Assembly (NCBI GenBank): GCA_017306865.1
Contig: JAFKHH010000025.1
Coordinates: 19,054 to 83,053 of the forward strand
Source: Filimonas sp.
Lineage (GTDB): Bacteria > Bacteroidota > Bacteroidia > Chitinophagales > Chitinophagaceae
DNA: 64,000 bases
Reading direction: 5' to 3'
Shown: piece by piece, positions 1 through 8,471 of the stretch
How the letters are laid out: each line of letters opens with the position of its first letter
How positions within the stretch are numbered: position 1 is the stretch's first letter
Made by a program: the position numbers and the translations under genes
The notes under the pieces: generated by a model
What the model saw: the letters and a program-made list of their open reading frames with translations, nothing else
What the model was told of the DNA's origin: nothing
Database searches by the model: none

Positions 1-2
1 CG

Positions 3-1127
3 TACCTTATTATTTCTGTGCCTGCATCCTTCCTGCTAAAAAAGACGGGCTTTAAAAAAGGAATGGCGATTGGTTTTGGCATTATGGCTGTGGGCGCTTT
101 TATTTTTATCCCTGCCGCCGCCACACGTATGTATGGCTTGTTCTTAACGGGCTTGTTTGCATTGGGAGTAGGCCTGTCTGTATTGCAGACAGCCGCCAAC
201 CCTTATGTAACGATTCTCGGGCCTATAGAGCGCGCTGCACAACGCATCAGTATACTCGGTGTGTGCAATAAGGGTGCCGGCATTTTGGCGCCGCTCATTT
301 TTGCCGCGGTTATCTTACGCACTACGGATTCAGAACTCTTCAGGCAAATTCCGCTGATGGCAACTGCACAAAGAGAACTGGTGTTGGATGAATTGATACG
401 GCGCGTAATGTTGCCATATTGCGTTGTTGGTATTGTATTGTTGCTATTGGGTTTGCTGATACTAAAATCTCCTTTACCGGAGATCAATACAGAGCAGGAA
501 GACCCGGAACTGTTGAAAGCGAATGCGGCTAAAAAAAGCATCCTGGATTTTCCCTGGCTTATCCTGGGTGCTGTTGCTATTTTTTTACACGTAGGCACAC
601 AGGTTATTTCTATCGATACAATTATTGGTTATGCTACTTCTATGCACATACCTTTGCTGGAAGCAAAGGTGTTTCCATCGTACACCTTATTTGCAACCAT
701 TTGTGGCTATGTGTTAGGCGTAGTACTGATCCCGAAATTCATCAGCCAAAAGAATGCTTTCAGGATATGCACAATATTGGGGCTTACTTTCTCGCTGCTG
801 ATCGTGTTTATTAAAGGGAAAGCGCTATTTCTGGGACATGATGCGGATGTATCTATTTGGTTCGTTGTGTTACTGGGCTTTGCCAATTCATTGATATGGG
901 CAGGTATATGGTCCTTGGCGATAAATGGGCTTGGGCGTTTTACAAAATTGGGCGCATCCATCATGATCATGGGGCTTTGCGGTAATGGATTGGTTCCATT
1001 GGTGTACGGTCACTTTGCAGATAGCTATGGTATAAAAGAAGCTTACTGGCTCCTGGTTCCTTGTTATCTCTACTTAATTTTCTATGCTTTCTACGGGCAT
1101 CGTATTAAGCGTTGGTCTTTAAAATAG
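3..1127 (+). CDS. Sugar:proton symporter of the MFS, FucP/GluP-like (5' end outside window)
   Basis: A hydrophobic protein with about ten membrane helices visible. The reading frame is open back to the first base, so the true start lies upstream; a GTG at 18 is an internal codon rather than a convincing start. The stretch with QTAANPYVTILGP and the following N-K-G-A-G-I-L-A-P segment are typical of the fucose/glucose/galactose permease branch of the major facilitator superfamily, which moves sugars into the cell with protons. About 60 N-terminal residues are probably missing compared with E. coli FucP (438 aa). The gene is immediately followed by nagA, so the likely substrate is N-acetylglucosamine or a related amino sugar, as for NagP-type permeases; that substrate is inferred from context only. 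Confidence 0.85.
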   Translation, partial: YLIISVPASFLLKKTGFKKGMAIGFGIMAVGAFIFIPAAATRMYGLFLTGLFALGVGLSVLQTAANPYVTILGPIERAAQRISILGVCNKGAGILAPLIFAAVILRTTDSELFRQIPLMATAQRELVLDELIRRVMLPYCVVGIVLLLLGLLILKSPLPEINTEQEDPELLKANAAKKSILDFPWLILGAVAIFLHVGTQVISIDTIIGYATSMHIPLLEAKVFPSYTLFATICGYVLGVVLIPKFISQKNAFRICTILGLTFSLLIVFIKGKALFLGHDADVSIWFVVLLGFANSLIWAGIWSLAINGLGRFTKLGASIMIMGLCGNGLVPLVYGHFADSYGIKEAYWLLVPCYLYLIFYAFYGHRIKRWSLK

Positions 1128-1139
1128 TTGAACTATCAC

Positions 1140-2333
1140 ATGAGTAATTATTTAAAAATAGTAAACGCGCAGATTGTTACGCCTTACCGCATTATTCAAA
1201 ATGGAACGCTTGTAGCGAAGAACGGAAAGATCGTAAGCGCAGGCGATAAGCCTGTGGAAATAAACGGCGCTACGGAAATAGATGCGCAAGGTTTATATCT
1301 CGCGCCAGGTTTTATTGATCTGCATGTACATGGAGGCGACGGGCACGATTTTATGGACGGCACACCGGAAGCATTTCTTGCCATAGCAGAAACACATGCG
1401 CGCTATGGTACTACTGCTATGTATCCCACTACGCTTACAAGTGAGAAGAAAGACTTGCTGTCAACACTGGATGCATACGCCATAGCTAATAATAAAAATC
1501 ATAAGGGCGCGCAATTAATGGGCATGCATCTGGAAGGCCCATACTTTGCTCTTAACCAAAGAGGCGCGCAAGACCCGCGATATATCAGAGAACCTGATCC
1601 TGAAGAATACATGTCTGTGATTGCGCACAGCAATTGCATTAAACGATGGAGCGCTGCGCCGGAATTAAAGGGCGCTCTTCCTTTTGCACAATACTTACTT
1701 TCAAAAGATATATTGCCCGCAATAGCGCATACAGATGCGATCTATGAAGAAGTGATAGATGCTTTTGAAAATGGTTATACGCTGGCTACACATTTTTATT
1801 CGGGCATGTCGGGCGTAACACGCCGGAATGGATTTCGCTATGCCGGAGTGATAGAAAGCGCTTACCTGATAGATGAGATGGATGTAGAAGTGATTGCTGA
1901 CGGCGTGCACTTACCCGCACCATTCTTACAACTCATTTATAAAATAAAAGGTGCAGATCATATTGCGCTGGTAACAGATGCGATGCGCGCTGCTGGTATG
2001 CCGCCGGGCGATAGTATCCTCGGTGGTTTAAAACACGGCGTAAAAGTAATTGTAGAAGATGGCGTGGCTAAACTGCCTGACCGCAGTTCTTTCGCAGGTA
2101 GTATTGCTACTGCCGACAGGCTGTTGCGCAATATGCTTACATTGGCGAATGTGCCTATGACAGAGGCTGTACGCATGCTCTCTACTACACCTGCACGCAT
2201 TATGAATATTGCTGCGCAAAAAGGTTCTTTAGTAGAAGGCAAAGATGCAGATATGGTATTGTTTGATGCAGACATTAACATCCGCAAGACGATCATTAAC
2301 GGGCAAATCGTTTACGATAGTGACACTAATTAA
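1140..2333 (+). CDS. nagA: N-acetylglucosamine-6-phosphate deacetylase
   Basis: Cytoplasmic amidohydrolase that removes acetate from GlcNAc-6-phosphate to give glucosamine-6-phosphate. The N-terminal beta strand block is followed by the metal motif LHVHGGDG (His62 and His64 from the ATG at 1140), the E-G-P-Y-F segment carrying the metal-binding Glu, later histidines in AHTDA and ATHFYSGM, and the catalytic Asp in LVTDAMRAAG. About 397 aa is the usual family length. An in-frame TTG at 1128 abuts the permease stop, but the ATG at 1140 begins the conserved N-terminus and is preferred. It forms an operon with the upstream permease. The 3' end shares four bases with the convergent LacI gene, so the two transcripts must overlap. 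Confidence 0.93.
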   Translation: MSNYLKIVNAQIVTPYRIIQNGTLVAKNGKIVSAGDKPVEINGATEIDAQGLYLAPGFIDLHVHGGDGHDFMDGTPEAFLAIAETHARYGTTAMYPTTLTSEKKDLLSTLDAYAIANNKNHKGAQLMGMHLEGPYFALNQRGAQDPRYIREPDPEEYMSVIAHSNCIKRWSAAPELKGALPFAQYLLSKDILPAIAHTDAIYEEVIDAFENGYTLATHFYSGMSGVTRRNGFRYAGVIESAYLIDEMDVEVIADGVHLPAPFLQLIYKIKGADHIALVTDAMRAAGMPPGDSILGGLKHGVKVIVEDGVAKLPDRSSFAGSIATADRLLRNMLTLANVPMTEAVRMLSTTPARIMNIAAQKGSLVEGKDADMVLFDADINIRKTIINGQIVYDSDTN

Positions 2334-3340
2334 CGCTGCGTTGATTCACGCACGATGAGTTTTCCCGGCAGGATCACATCCTCCGGGATAAAATTTCTTT
2401 TACCAATATGCTTTAATAATAGCTCTGCACTTTTCTTACCTATTTCAAAAGCAGGCTCTGCTATAGTAGAAAGTGTAGGTGTTACAATAGCGGACACGGG
2501 ATCATTGGTAAAACCAATTACACCGACCTGCTTGCCAACAACAATTCCTTTTTCTTTCAGTGTGACAATAGCGCCAATGGCTTTACGGTCATTCACCGCA
2601 AAAATTGCATCTGGCGGATCTTTCTGTTGTAATAATTTCATAACATCTGCCTGCCCATCTTCCTGAGAAAACCCAGAATGCACGATCCATTTTTTCTTTA
2701 CAGGTAGTTTATATTTTTTCAATGCATCGATAAAACCTTGTTTTCTTTTCTGTGTAAAGTCCAGCACTTCAGGGCCAGCAATGTGTGCGATTTTTTTATA
2801 GCCTTGCGCTATCAAATGCTCCACCGCTTCAAATGCACCGTTGTAATCGTCCTGCATCACTTTGGATGTGCGGATGGTATCAGGTACCCGATCGAAAAAA
2901 ACGATCGGCAAGCCTGAATCAATTAACTGTTGAAAGTGCTTGTACGCATTGGAATCTGATGAAATAGAAATCAACAAACCATCAAGGCTTGAAACAGGCA
3001 AATTATTGATGACAGATAATTTACGCTCCGGTGAATCGTTGGTAATATGTAAAATGATATTGTAATTGCGCTGATACGCCATCTCTTGTATGCCGGTGAT
3101 AACAGTAGAGAAATAATAGTTTGTAACAAAAGGCAGGATCACTGCAATGTTGTGTGTGCTTTGGTTGACCAGCCCCGTTGCGTTGAAATTCGGCCTGTAG
3201 TTAAGTTCGCTTGCCATCGCCAGCACTTTCTCTCTTGTTTCCTGGTTCACATCGTATTTATCACGCATTGCCCTGGATACGGTAGAAACAGAGATGTTTA
3301 ATTTTTTGGCAATATCCTTAATGGTAACAAAACGGCCCAT
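2330..3340 (-). CDS. LacI-family transcriptional regulator
   Basis: A 336-aa regulator with an N-terminal LacI helix-turn-helix (about residues 5-26, containing VSTVSRAM), a hinge around residue 50, and a periplasmic-binding-protein-like sensor domain from about residue 65 (IAVILPF, VVFFDRVP, GFTNDPVSAIVTPTLSTI). Such proteins bind a sugar or sugar phosphate and control nearby catabolic genes. It lies tail-to-tail with nagA and the stop codons interlock (TTAA), so it is not in the nagA operon. Control of the permease/nagA unit is plausible by proximity, but no operator is visible because the operon promoter lies outside the window. Confidence 0.9.
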   Translation of the reverse strand: MGRFVTIKDIAKKLNISVSTVSRAMRDKYDVNQETREKVLAMASELNYRPNFNATGLVNQSTHNIAVILPFVTNYYFSTVITGIQEMAYQRNYNIILHITNDSPERKLSVINNLPVSSLDGLLISISSDSNAYKHFQQLIDSGLPIVFFDRVPDTIRTSKVMQDDYNGAFEAVEHLIAQGYKKIAHIAGPEVLDFTQKRKQGFIDALKKYKLPVKKKWIVHSGFSQEDGQADVMKLLQQKDPPDAIFAVNDRKAIGAIVTLKEKGIVVGKQVGVIGFTNDPVSAIVTPTLSTIAEPAFEIGKKSAELLLKHIGKRNFIPEDVILPGKLIVRESTQR

Positions 3341-3480
3341 GCAAATAGTTTATATGTTGACGATAATGAAGATACTGATTTAATAGAAGCGTTGGTAAAT
3401 GACTTCCAAAATCAAGTTGTCAGAAGTTTCTAAATCACCAACCTGTACCGCAGTTAAACTTATCCTTTCACAAACCATTT

Positions 3481-3702
3481 TTAGTTAGATAAAAAATCTT
3501 TATATCCTTTCCACGTTCCGCATTTGTCATAATGAGATTGCGTATCCATTGGGATTTCTTTCGGAATTATTTTATCCTTACAAAGGGCGATAAACTTATT
3601 TTTTGATGAGATATGAAAAGGTGCGATGAAAATAAAATTTACAAAACCAGCAACGGGTATTATAAGCGGTAAGACCTTGACCGGTATTGCTGGGGCGAGC
3701 AA
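3481..3702 (-). CDS. Small hypothetical protein with one hydrophobic segment (doubtful)
   Basis: An open frame of 73 codons with a hydrophobic N-terminal half (PLIIPVAGFVNFIFIAPF) and a polar, Lys/Asp-rich C-terminal half. I do not recognise the family. It sits between the LacI gene and the integrase on the same strand as the integrase, in AT-rich DNA. It could be a small cargo gene of the integrative element, the 3' remnant of a longer membrane protein, or a chance frame. Confidence 0.3.
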   Translation of the reverse strand: MLAPAIPVKVLPLIIPVAGFVNFIFIAPFHISSKNKFIALCKDKIIPKEIPMDTQSHYDKCGTWKGYKDFLSN

Positions 3703-3784
3703 GTGAGTGCTAGCTCTTTGAAACTTAAAATGTGATAAATAGCGAGGTCTTGTTTACATGTCAATAAGTCTAGCAATTAAAAAA

Positions 3785-4912
3785 TCAAACCCGCCGTTTG
3801 GCGGGTTTGGTTTTTAAGGCTTGATCTGTTGGAAGAATATCCGGAGATGGCAACTCGCTGATAGTTTGAGACTCATCTTTAGGTCGATGCCTTTTATATA
3901 CGCGTTGTACCTGTTTGGTTGTAGTATGTCCTAACAAAGCAGCAATGGTAGGGTCGTCGACATTTTTGTCCTTCAGAAGGATCGAAAAACTTAACCTGGC
4001 GCATGACCAGGTGATCTCCTTTCCAATTCCGGAATTCTGTACCCATTGCTTTAGTACTTTATTGGAACCATCATGTGTTGGCAACCCAAACACCCTATCC
4101 TTTGGTTGAGCTCCTTTGGCCAACAACCTGCGCTTTTCTATTATTGCCAGCGCAATTGGGTGCAATGTAAGGCATAGTGGCTGTCCTGTTTTTGCCTGAA
4201 TAATCCTGGTGATAAGCTTTCTGCCTTCAATATGCTCCCAGTCCAAAACCTTTACATCTACAAATCGCAACCCTGTGTAGCAGCAAAAAATAAATGCTTC
4301 TTTTACATGTTCATTAAAACAAGGTGTTTGCAAAAGTGCCAGATACTCCTCCACTTCGAGATGTTCCTTCAAACTACTACATGGGTTGGATTTTGCCGGA
4401 ACCTTTTCCGAAGGATCAAATCGATAATATCCATCTATTGCAGCAGACCGCACTACCTGTTTGAACCTTGTAAAGTAATTCGCAGGCGTGTCCCCATTAA
4501 AGTTATCCAGCAAATAACGCTGATATCTCGAACAAAGATTTTCTGTAATATCAACAGGTGCAATAAAATCCTTTCCTAGAAATTTTTTGAAATGGGTCAG
4601 GCTATTTCGGAGGTGCCGGTTACCATCTCTTTTGTTTTCCTTGACGTATCGTTCATAATAATCAAAGAAATTGCTTTCAAATTTTCTGGCTGGTATAAAG
4701 CTCGAACCAGTTGCCTGCATGTCCAATGTGCATTCAGACACCTTTACCTCCAACAAAGCCAGCGCTTCTTTATTATGATTCTTTTGAATCTGGTCTTTCG
4801 GCTTTCTATAGGTGAAAATACCAGTCGCCGGTCGCTGACCCGGACCACGTCCAAAGTCATAATGATAATAGATCTTGTCTCCCTTTTCGTTTAGTCTTTT
4901 CCACAAATTCAT
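3785..4912 (-). CDS. Tyrosine recombinase / phage-type integrase
   Basis: A 375-aa site-specific integrase of the Bacteroidota type. An N-terminal arm-binding region (roughly residues 1-90) is followed by a SAM-like core-binding domain (about 90-190) and the catalytic domain. Catalytic Arg I lies in YTGLRFVD, the Lys strand in IIQAKTGQ, the C-terminal His in LLGHTTTKQV and the nucleophile Tyr in VYKRHRP. The usual HxxR box reads S-C-A-R, so the first His is replaced by Ser. It lies downstream of tRNA-Leu on the same strand, the classical arrangement of an element integrated at a tRNA 3' end. No relaxase, capsid or excisionase gene is visible nearby, so the element is small or decayed. Confidence 0.88.
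   Translation of the reverse strand: MNLWKRLNEKGDKIYYHYDFGRGPGQRPATGIFTYRKPKDQIQKNHNKEALALLEVKVSECTLDMQATGSSFIPARKFESNFFDYYERYVKENKRDGNRHLRNSLTHFKKFLGKDFIAPVDITENLCSRYQRYLLDNFNGDTPANYFTRFKQVVRSAAIDGYYRFDPSEKVPAKSNPCSSLKEHLEVEEYLALLQTPCFNEHVKEAFIFCCYTGLRFVDVKVLDWEHIEGRKLITRIIQAKTGQPLCLTLHPIALAIIEKRRLLAKGAQPKDRVFGLPTHDGSNKVLKQWVQNSGIGKEITWSCARLSFSILLKDKNVDDPTIAALLGHTTTKQVQRVYKRHRPKDESQTISELPSPDILPTDQALKTKPAKRRV
3786..3810 (-). terminator. Rho-independent terminator overlapping the integrase 3' end
   Basis: The inverted repeat AAACCCGCC/GGCGGGTTT is followed on the minus strand by a T-rich run. The stem lies inside the last codons of the integrase gene, so the hairpin is part coding sequence. 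Confidence 0.75.
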
Positions 4913-5197
4913 ACAGCTACATTTTTAAAGGTTAAGAAGTAAAGATCAAGCAGCGTGCCATGCCAGGTAAATAGTAGCCGGTTTGTCAGTAGCAATTGGC
5001 TTCGATTTTCGCGACCGAAAAGAAGAGAATAGAAGTGGACAAAAGCAACAAAGTAAAAGGAAACATAATTTTTCCACGTTACCAGATGTCTGCCAAAAGC
5101 AGGTAATTGCACATCAGGATAATTGCCAATAGGCATTAAATTGGCCTGACAAAATACAGCGGTTTTTACGGAAGAATGCCCAAATTTCAAACTCGAA

Positions 5198-5287
5198 ATG
5201 TGACAAATTTCATGTGTCATTTCATGTGTCAATTATGTGTCAGAAAATGTGGTAGAAAGCGAAAAGAAGTGACACTTTTTGACACAC
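5198..5287. repeat. TGTGTCA repeats between integrase and tRNA (candidate arm-type sites)
   Basis: ATGTGTCA occurs as direct repeats at 5212-5219, 5224-5231 and 5235-5242, with related or inverted copies (TGACAC at 5270, TGACACAC at 5280, ATGTGACA at 5198). They lie upstream of the integrase start (4912) and next to the tRNA 3' end. Spacing of 11-12 bp puts the direct copies on one DNA face. Integrase arm-site or excisionase-site function is inferred from position. The rest of 4913-5334 shows no convincing gene. Confidence 0.55.
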
Positions 5288-5291
5288 GGGC

Positions 5292-5327
5292 ATAAAAAAA
5301 GCCTTGTAAATTAATCATTTACAAGGC
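5292..5327 (-). terminator. tRNA-Leu terminator
   Basis: A 10-bp perfect stem GCCTTGTAAA/TTTACAAGGC with a 7-base loop is followed on the minus strand by seven T residues, immediately downstream of the tRNA 3' end. Confidence 0.85.
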
Positions 5328-5334
5328 TATCAGG

Positions 5335-5418
5335 TGCCCAGGACTGGATTCGAACCAGCACATCCTTGCGAACGCTGCGACCTGAACACAGTGCGTCTAC
5401 CAATTTCGCCACCTGGGC
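5335..5418 (-). tRNA. tRNA-Leu (anticodon CAG)
   Basis: On the minus strand the acceptor stem GCCCAGG pairs with CCTGGGC. The D-arm GCGAAATTGGTAGACGC is typical of leucine tRNAs, the anticodon loop TTCAGGT gives anticodon CAG, and a long class II variable arm precedes a T-arm with loop TTCGAAT. The discriminator is A and CCA is not encoded. The gene points towards the integrase at 3785-4912 and is the likely integration target. Confidence 0.95.
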
Positions 5419-5568
5419 ATTTTCGTGTCAGGGGTGCAAATATAGAGTAATCTATTTTCTCACCAATTTTTTTCTCATATTTTTTATTGATATTCAGAAC
5501 CTTTTTCCAATTTTCTTCTGAATGCTCTTATTGATGCGCTTGCTGTCATATGAAAACAAGTTTCCAAT

Positions 5569-6681
5569 TCAGGCAATCTGAGCTTCACCCATTGCACCCT
5601 GTCGTTCTTGTGCATCCAAAGAAATGTAAATAGTTAGACCGCCGCCAGGGGTATTCATTAACTGTATCTGTCCATTGTTGGCAAGCACAAAATCTCTGAC
5701 AAGTAACAATCCCAGGCCTGTCCCTTTCTCCCTATAAGTGCCGGGCGTAGGCTCAAGCGTACCATACTTGAATTGCTCTTGTTGTTTTTCTGTCATGCCC
5801 ACTCCGTGATCTATTACTTCTATGATCATATCGTTGCTTACGACACGCCCCTTAACCTGTATAGAACTACCTGCATTGGAATATTTGATAGCATTCGACA
5901 GGATATTACGTATAATAAAATCAAACTGGTCTGTATCTGCAAAGACAAAGAGCGATTCATCTACTAAACATTGTACATCCAACTTTTTTTGTTCCAATTG
6001 CCCTTTCAGTAAATTAATAGCATGTTCTACACTGTCATACACGGCAACCGCATCGCGCGTTACTTTCACTCCATACAACTGAGACCTGGACCATCTGAGC
6101 AAATTATCTAATGTCTCCATCAGGTAAACACTCTGAACCCGCAGGCTACTGATCATTTCCCGCTCTTCTTCGTCGGTAAAAAGCCCCGCCCCCACTACAT
6201 GCAAGCTCTGCACGAGTCCACTTGCAGGACCGCGCAAATCATGGGCGATAATTGAGAATAATTTGTCCCTTACCTGTAACGCATCATTAAGTTTTGTGTT
6301 TAGCCTGTTCGTCTTTCGAAGGAACAGAAAAACCAGGATCACAAACATGGCGAGCATACTTATAAGTAAAATAGCAATAATCCGCTCGAGTCCAGTCCTT
6401 TCCATTACCCGCTCCATCTGCAATGCCTGCTGATGTAATACTTGTGCGCTTTGCGAATCGCCTCCTTGTGCTAATCCTTTTGCTGAATCATTTATTTGAA
6501 GAATCTGCTGTTGTATTTCTGTAGACGCAACAACTGATGGTTGTCGGCTACAACCAAAGAAAATAGAAAAAAACAGCACACCACTTATTTTAATACAAAG
6601 ATGCAACCATGACTTATAAGAGGGAAAACGTAACGGATCTTTAGGATTTGGGTATATCATACGACTAAAATACTTGTTCAT
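5569..6681 (-). CDS. Membrane sensor histidine kinase
   Basis: A 370-aa kinase. The N-terminus has a hydrophobic segment ending in FFGCS (Cys44), which may be a signal anchor or lipobox. A short extracytoplasmic coiled-coil-like segment follows, then a transmembrane helix at about residues 100-121. The HisKA domain carries the phosphoacceptor His147 in IIAHDLRGP. The ATPase domain shows the N box RNILSNAIKYS, the G1 box DHGVGM and the G2 box GTGLGLLLV, so it should be active. Many Bacteroidota relatives have TPR repeats in the sensor region; here that region is short and has none that I can see. No cognate regulator is adjacent; the single-domain receiver at 10946 is the nearest. Confidence 0.9.
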   Translation of the reverse strand: MNKYFSRMIYPNPKDPLRFPSYKSWLHLCIKISGVLFFSIFFGCSRQPSVVASTEIQQQILQINDSAKGLAQGGDSQSAQVLHQQALQMERVMERTGLERIIAILLISMLAMFVILVFLFLRKTNRLNTKLNDALQVRDKLFSIIAHDLRGPASGLVQSLHVVGAGLFTDEEEREMISSLRVQSVYLMETLDNLLRWSRSQLYGVKVTRDAVAVYDSVEHAINLLKGQLEQKKLDVQCLVDESLFVFADTDQFDFIIRNILSNAIKYSNAGSSIQVKGRVVSNDMIIEVIDHGVGMTEKQQEQFKYGTLEPTPGTYREKGTGLGLLLVRDFVLANNGQIQLMNTPGGGLTIYISLDAQERQGAMGEAQIA

Positions 6682-6853
6682 CGTCGCTAAACCGAAAACA
6701 CGGGGAGGGCATTTTTCCCATTAAGAGCAAATATTTACAGTAAGAAATTCAGTGTATTTTCATCAGTTCTCTATTCTCAATACACAAGAGTTTCCTTGTT
6801 GTGTAAGTACACAAACACATCTGCTTTTTTCTCAATAGTTGTTACATCAATAC

Positions 6854-7234
6854 TTAGCAACCAAGCAAACGGAATAATTCACCATTTCTAATTTCAGATG
6901 TTTCTTCTCTCGAATAGAAATGAATCTTATCGCGCAATTCACTAAGTGTGGTTAGCGGGCTTTTCAGATAGCCGCTATAAACATCAAAGCTTACAACAAC
7001 AGCCCGTCCACAAAGCAAGTCTGTAAGACCATCCATCTCAAAGCCAATGGCATATTTGTCGTATTCATTTTCATCAATACCATACAAATAATCACCATTT
7101 TGAAATGCATGCTCAAATTGAAATGTATCACCTACTAAATGACGTAACAGCCCTACATGAGATTCAAAGTCTTCAGGACAATATCTTACATAAGTAATGT
7201 CCTGTAGGTCCGGATTAATGAGTAAAGCCAACAT
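6854..7234 (-). CDS. Hypothetical protein, 126 aa
   Basis: A soluble acidic protein without a signal peptide or membrane segment. I recognise no family. It has alternating hydrophobic strands, a central D-E-N-E-Y-D-K-Y segment and ends in FRLLGC. It is surrounded by intergenic gaps of about 110-170 bp, so it is probably transcribed alone. Length and composition look like a real protein. Confidence 0.6.
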   Translation of the reverse strand: MLALLINPDLQDITYVRYCPEDFESHVGLLRHLVGDTFQFEHAFQNGDYLYGIDENEYDKYAIGFEMDGLTDLLCGRAVVVSFDVYSGYLKSPLTTLSELRDKIHFYSREETSEIRNGELFRLLGC

Positions 7235-7342
7235 AAGGCATCTTTATACTCAGCCTTATGCAAAGAAGATACCAGCAATGTATCCGGGACATTTTACTCC
7301 CAGAAAATAACGTTTATTTCTGTGAAATATCAAATAAACCTG

Positions 7343-7789
7343 CTATCTAGGTTTTGTTTCGGTTTTAGCCTGTTTAAGATAAGGAAGAAATACCACTGCA
7401 AACATCCATAAGAAGAGGTAAGGAAAAGGGGACATACCCCAATAATAAAAGGAACTCCAAAAAAAGATTTGATTGAGCGTGGGGTTACCGTGAAAGAAAA
7501 GAACTGGCAGCATTCGCATACCGGCAGCCACTAATACTATTACATACCAGATAATCCATAATTTCTTCACCCAGGTTAATCGTAGATACGATAGTCCTAT
7601 ATAACCAAGCACAAATACAATAAGTATATTACCTGTTCTGATAATCGAACGTAGCATTAGCCCTTGTTGCCTATATAGATATTCTTTAAAATACCCTTCT
7701 ACAACCAATGCCTCTTCTATCCATTCGACAAGAAAGATGAGCAATAAGAACGCTAAAGAAATATAAATATCACGCCGCTGCAACCTCAT
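7343..7789 (-). CDS. Exosortase-associated membrane protein
   Basis: A basic membrane protein with four predicted helices. The open frame extends back to 7828, but the Met at 7789 (MRLQRRDIYISL) fits the protein better and gives a 20-bp overlap with the exosortase end at 7770. Small membrane partners of this size follow XrtF/XrtX-type exosortases in many Bacteroidota. Its precise role is unknown; a scaffold or substrate-delivery role in sorting is inference. Confidence 0.72.
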   Translation of the reverse strand: MRLQRRDIYISLAFLLLIFLVEWIEEALVVEGYFKEYLYRQQGLMLRSIIRTGNILIVFVLGYIGLSYLRLTWVKKLWIIWYVIVLVAAGMRMLPVLFFHGNPTLNQIFFWSSFYYWGMSPFPYLFLWMFAVVFLPYLKQAKTETKPR

Positions 7790-8369
7790 CTTTCTGCGTT
7801 TTCTTGACAAATAACACCCATAAAACAAAAGTTAATGCATACACCACTGCTTTAAACAAATAATGGTGAGCAAAATCCCGGGCCGACATATTATGCAAAT
7901 ACATTTGGGCCAACAACACCAATCTTATAATGTTAGCAATATAAATAGCAGCAACACCTATGATGGAGAAAAGCAAGATCTTTTTAAATGAAGAAGGAAA
8001 AGAAAACAAAAAACCAATATATAGAACATATAACTCTAACGCATTACATGGATCTGCAACGCCTACTACTTTCCTTCCTGATAACAGAAGCATATCCATA
8101 CAAACAATTTCATTGGTTACCAGATCAGGATTACACTCTTCTCTAATACCCGTTTCACTACCGGGATGCATTTGTTGCAACGTCCATCTTGCACCAGCCG
8201 AAGATATATGTGTCAACGGTGCGTCTATGATACGACCATTAAATAAAAAAAGATGATAGATTAATTTCCAGATGATAAAAATGAGCGCTGCTCTTTTAAG
8301 AAAAACCTGTATTTCCTTTGGAATATCGCTCCATGTGGTTTTCAACCAGCCGATCACGTTCATAAGCAT
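7770..8369 (-). CDS. Exosortase/archaeosortase family transpeptidase (Bacteroidota Xrt type)
   Basis: A multi-pass inner-membrane protein of 199 aa. The three residues that define the family are present: Cys108 in DPCNALEL, Arg149 in ANIIRLVLL and a His pair at 168-169 in FAHHYLF. Exosortases cleave and transfer proteins carrying a C-terminal sorting signal to a surface or exopolysaccharide anchor. I cannot separate the XrtF and XrtX subfamilies by eye. The next gene is its membrane partner and overlaps it, so the two are translated together. No obvious target protein with a sorting tail is encoded in the window. Confidence 0.85.
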   Translation of the reverse strand: MLMNVIGWLKTTWSDIPKEIQVFLKRAALIFIIWKLIYHLFLFNGRIIDAPLTHISSAGARWTLQQMHPGSETGIREECNPDLVTNEIVCMDMLLLSGRKVVGVADPCNALELYVLYIGFLFSFPSSFKKILLFSIIGVAAIYIANIIRLVLLAQMYLHNMSARDFAHHYLFKAVVYALTFVLWVLFVKKTQKDEVAAA

Positions 8370-8471
8370 AAGGGCATTAGAATCTCAAAAATAGCCGGAT
8401 TACCTATTCCATCATGTGAAAAGCGTGTGTTATTTTTTTATATAAAACTGCAATATGTAGTAGCTTATCTC

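Noticed and set aside
4909..5232. 107-codon minus-strand frame upstream of the integrase
   Set aside because: Its start consists of the TGTGTCA repeats (M-T-H-E-M-T-H-E) and its composition is not protein-like; better seen as integrase arm-site DNA.
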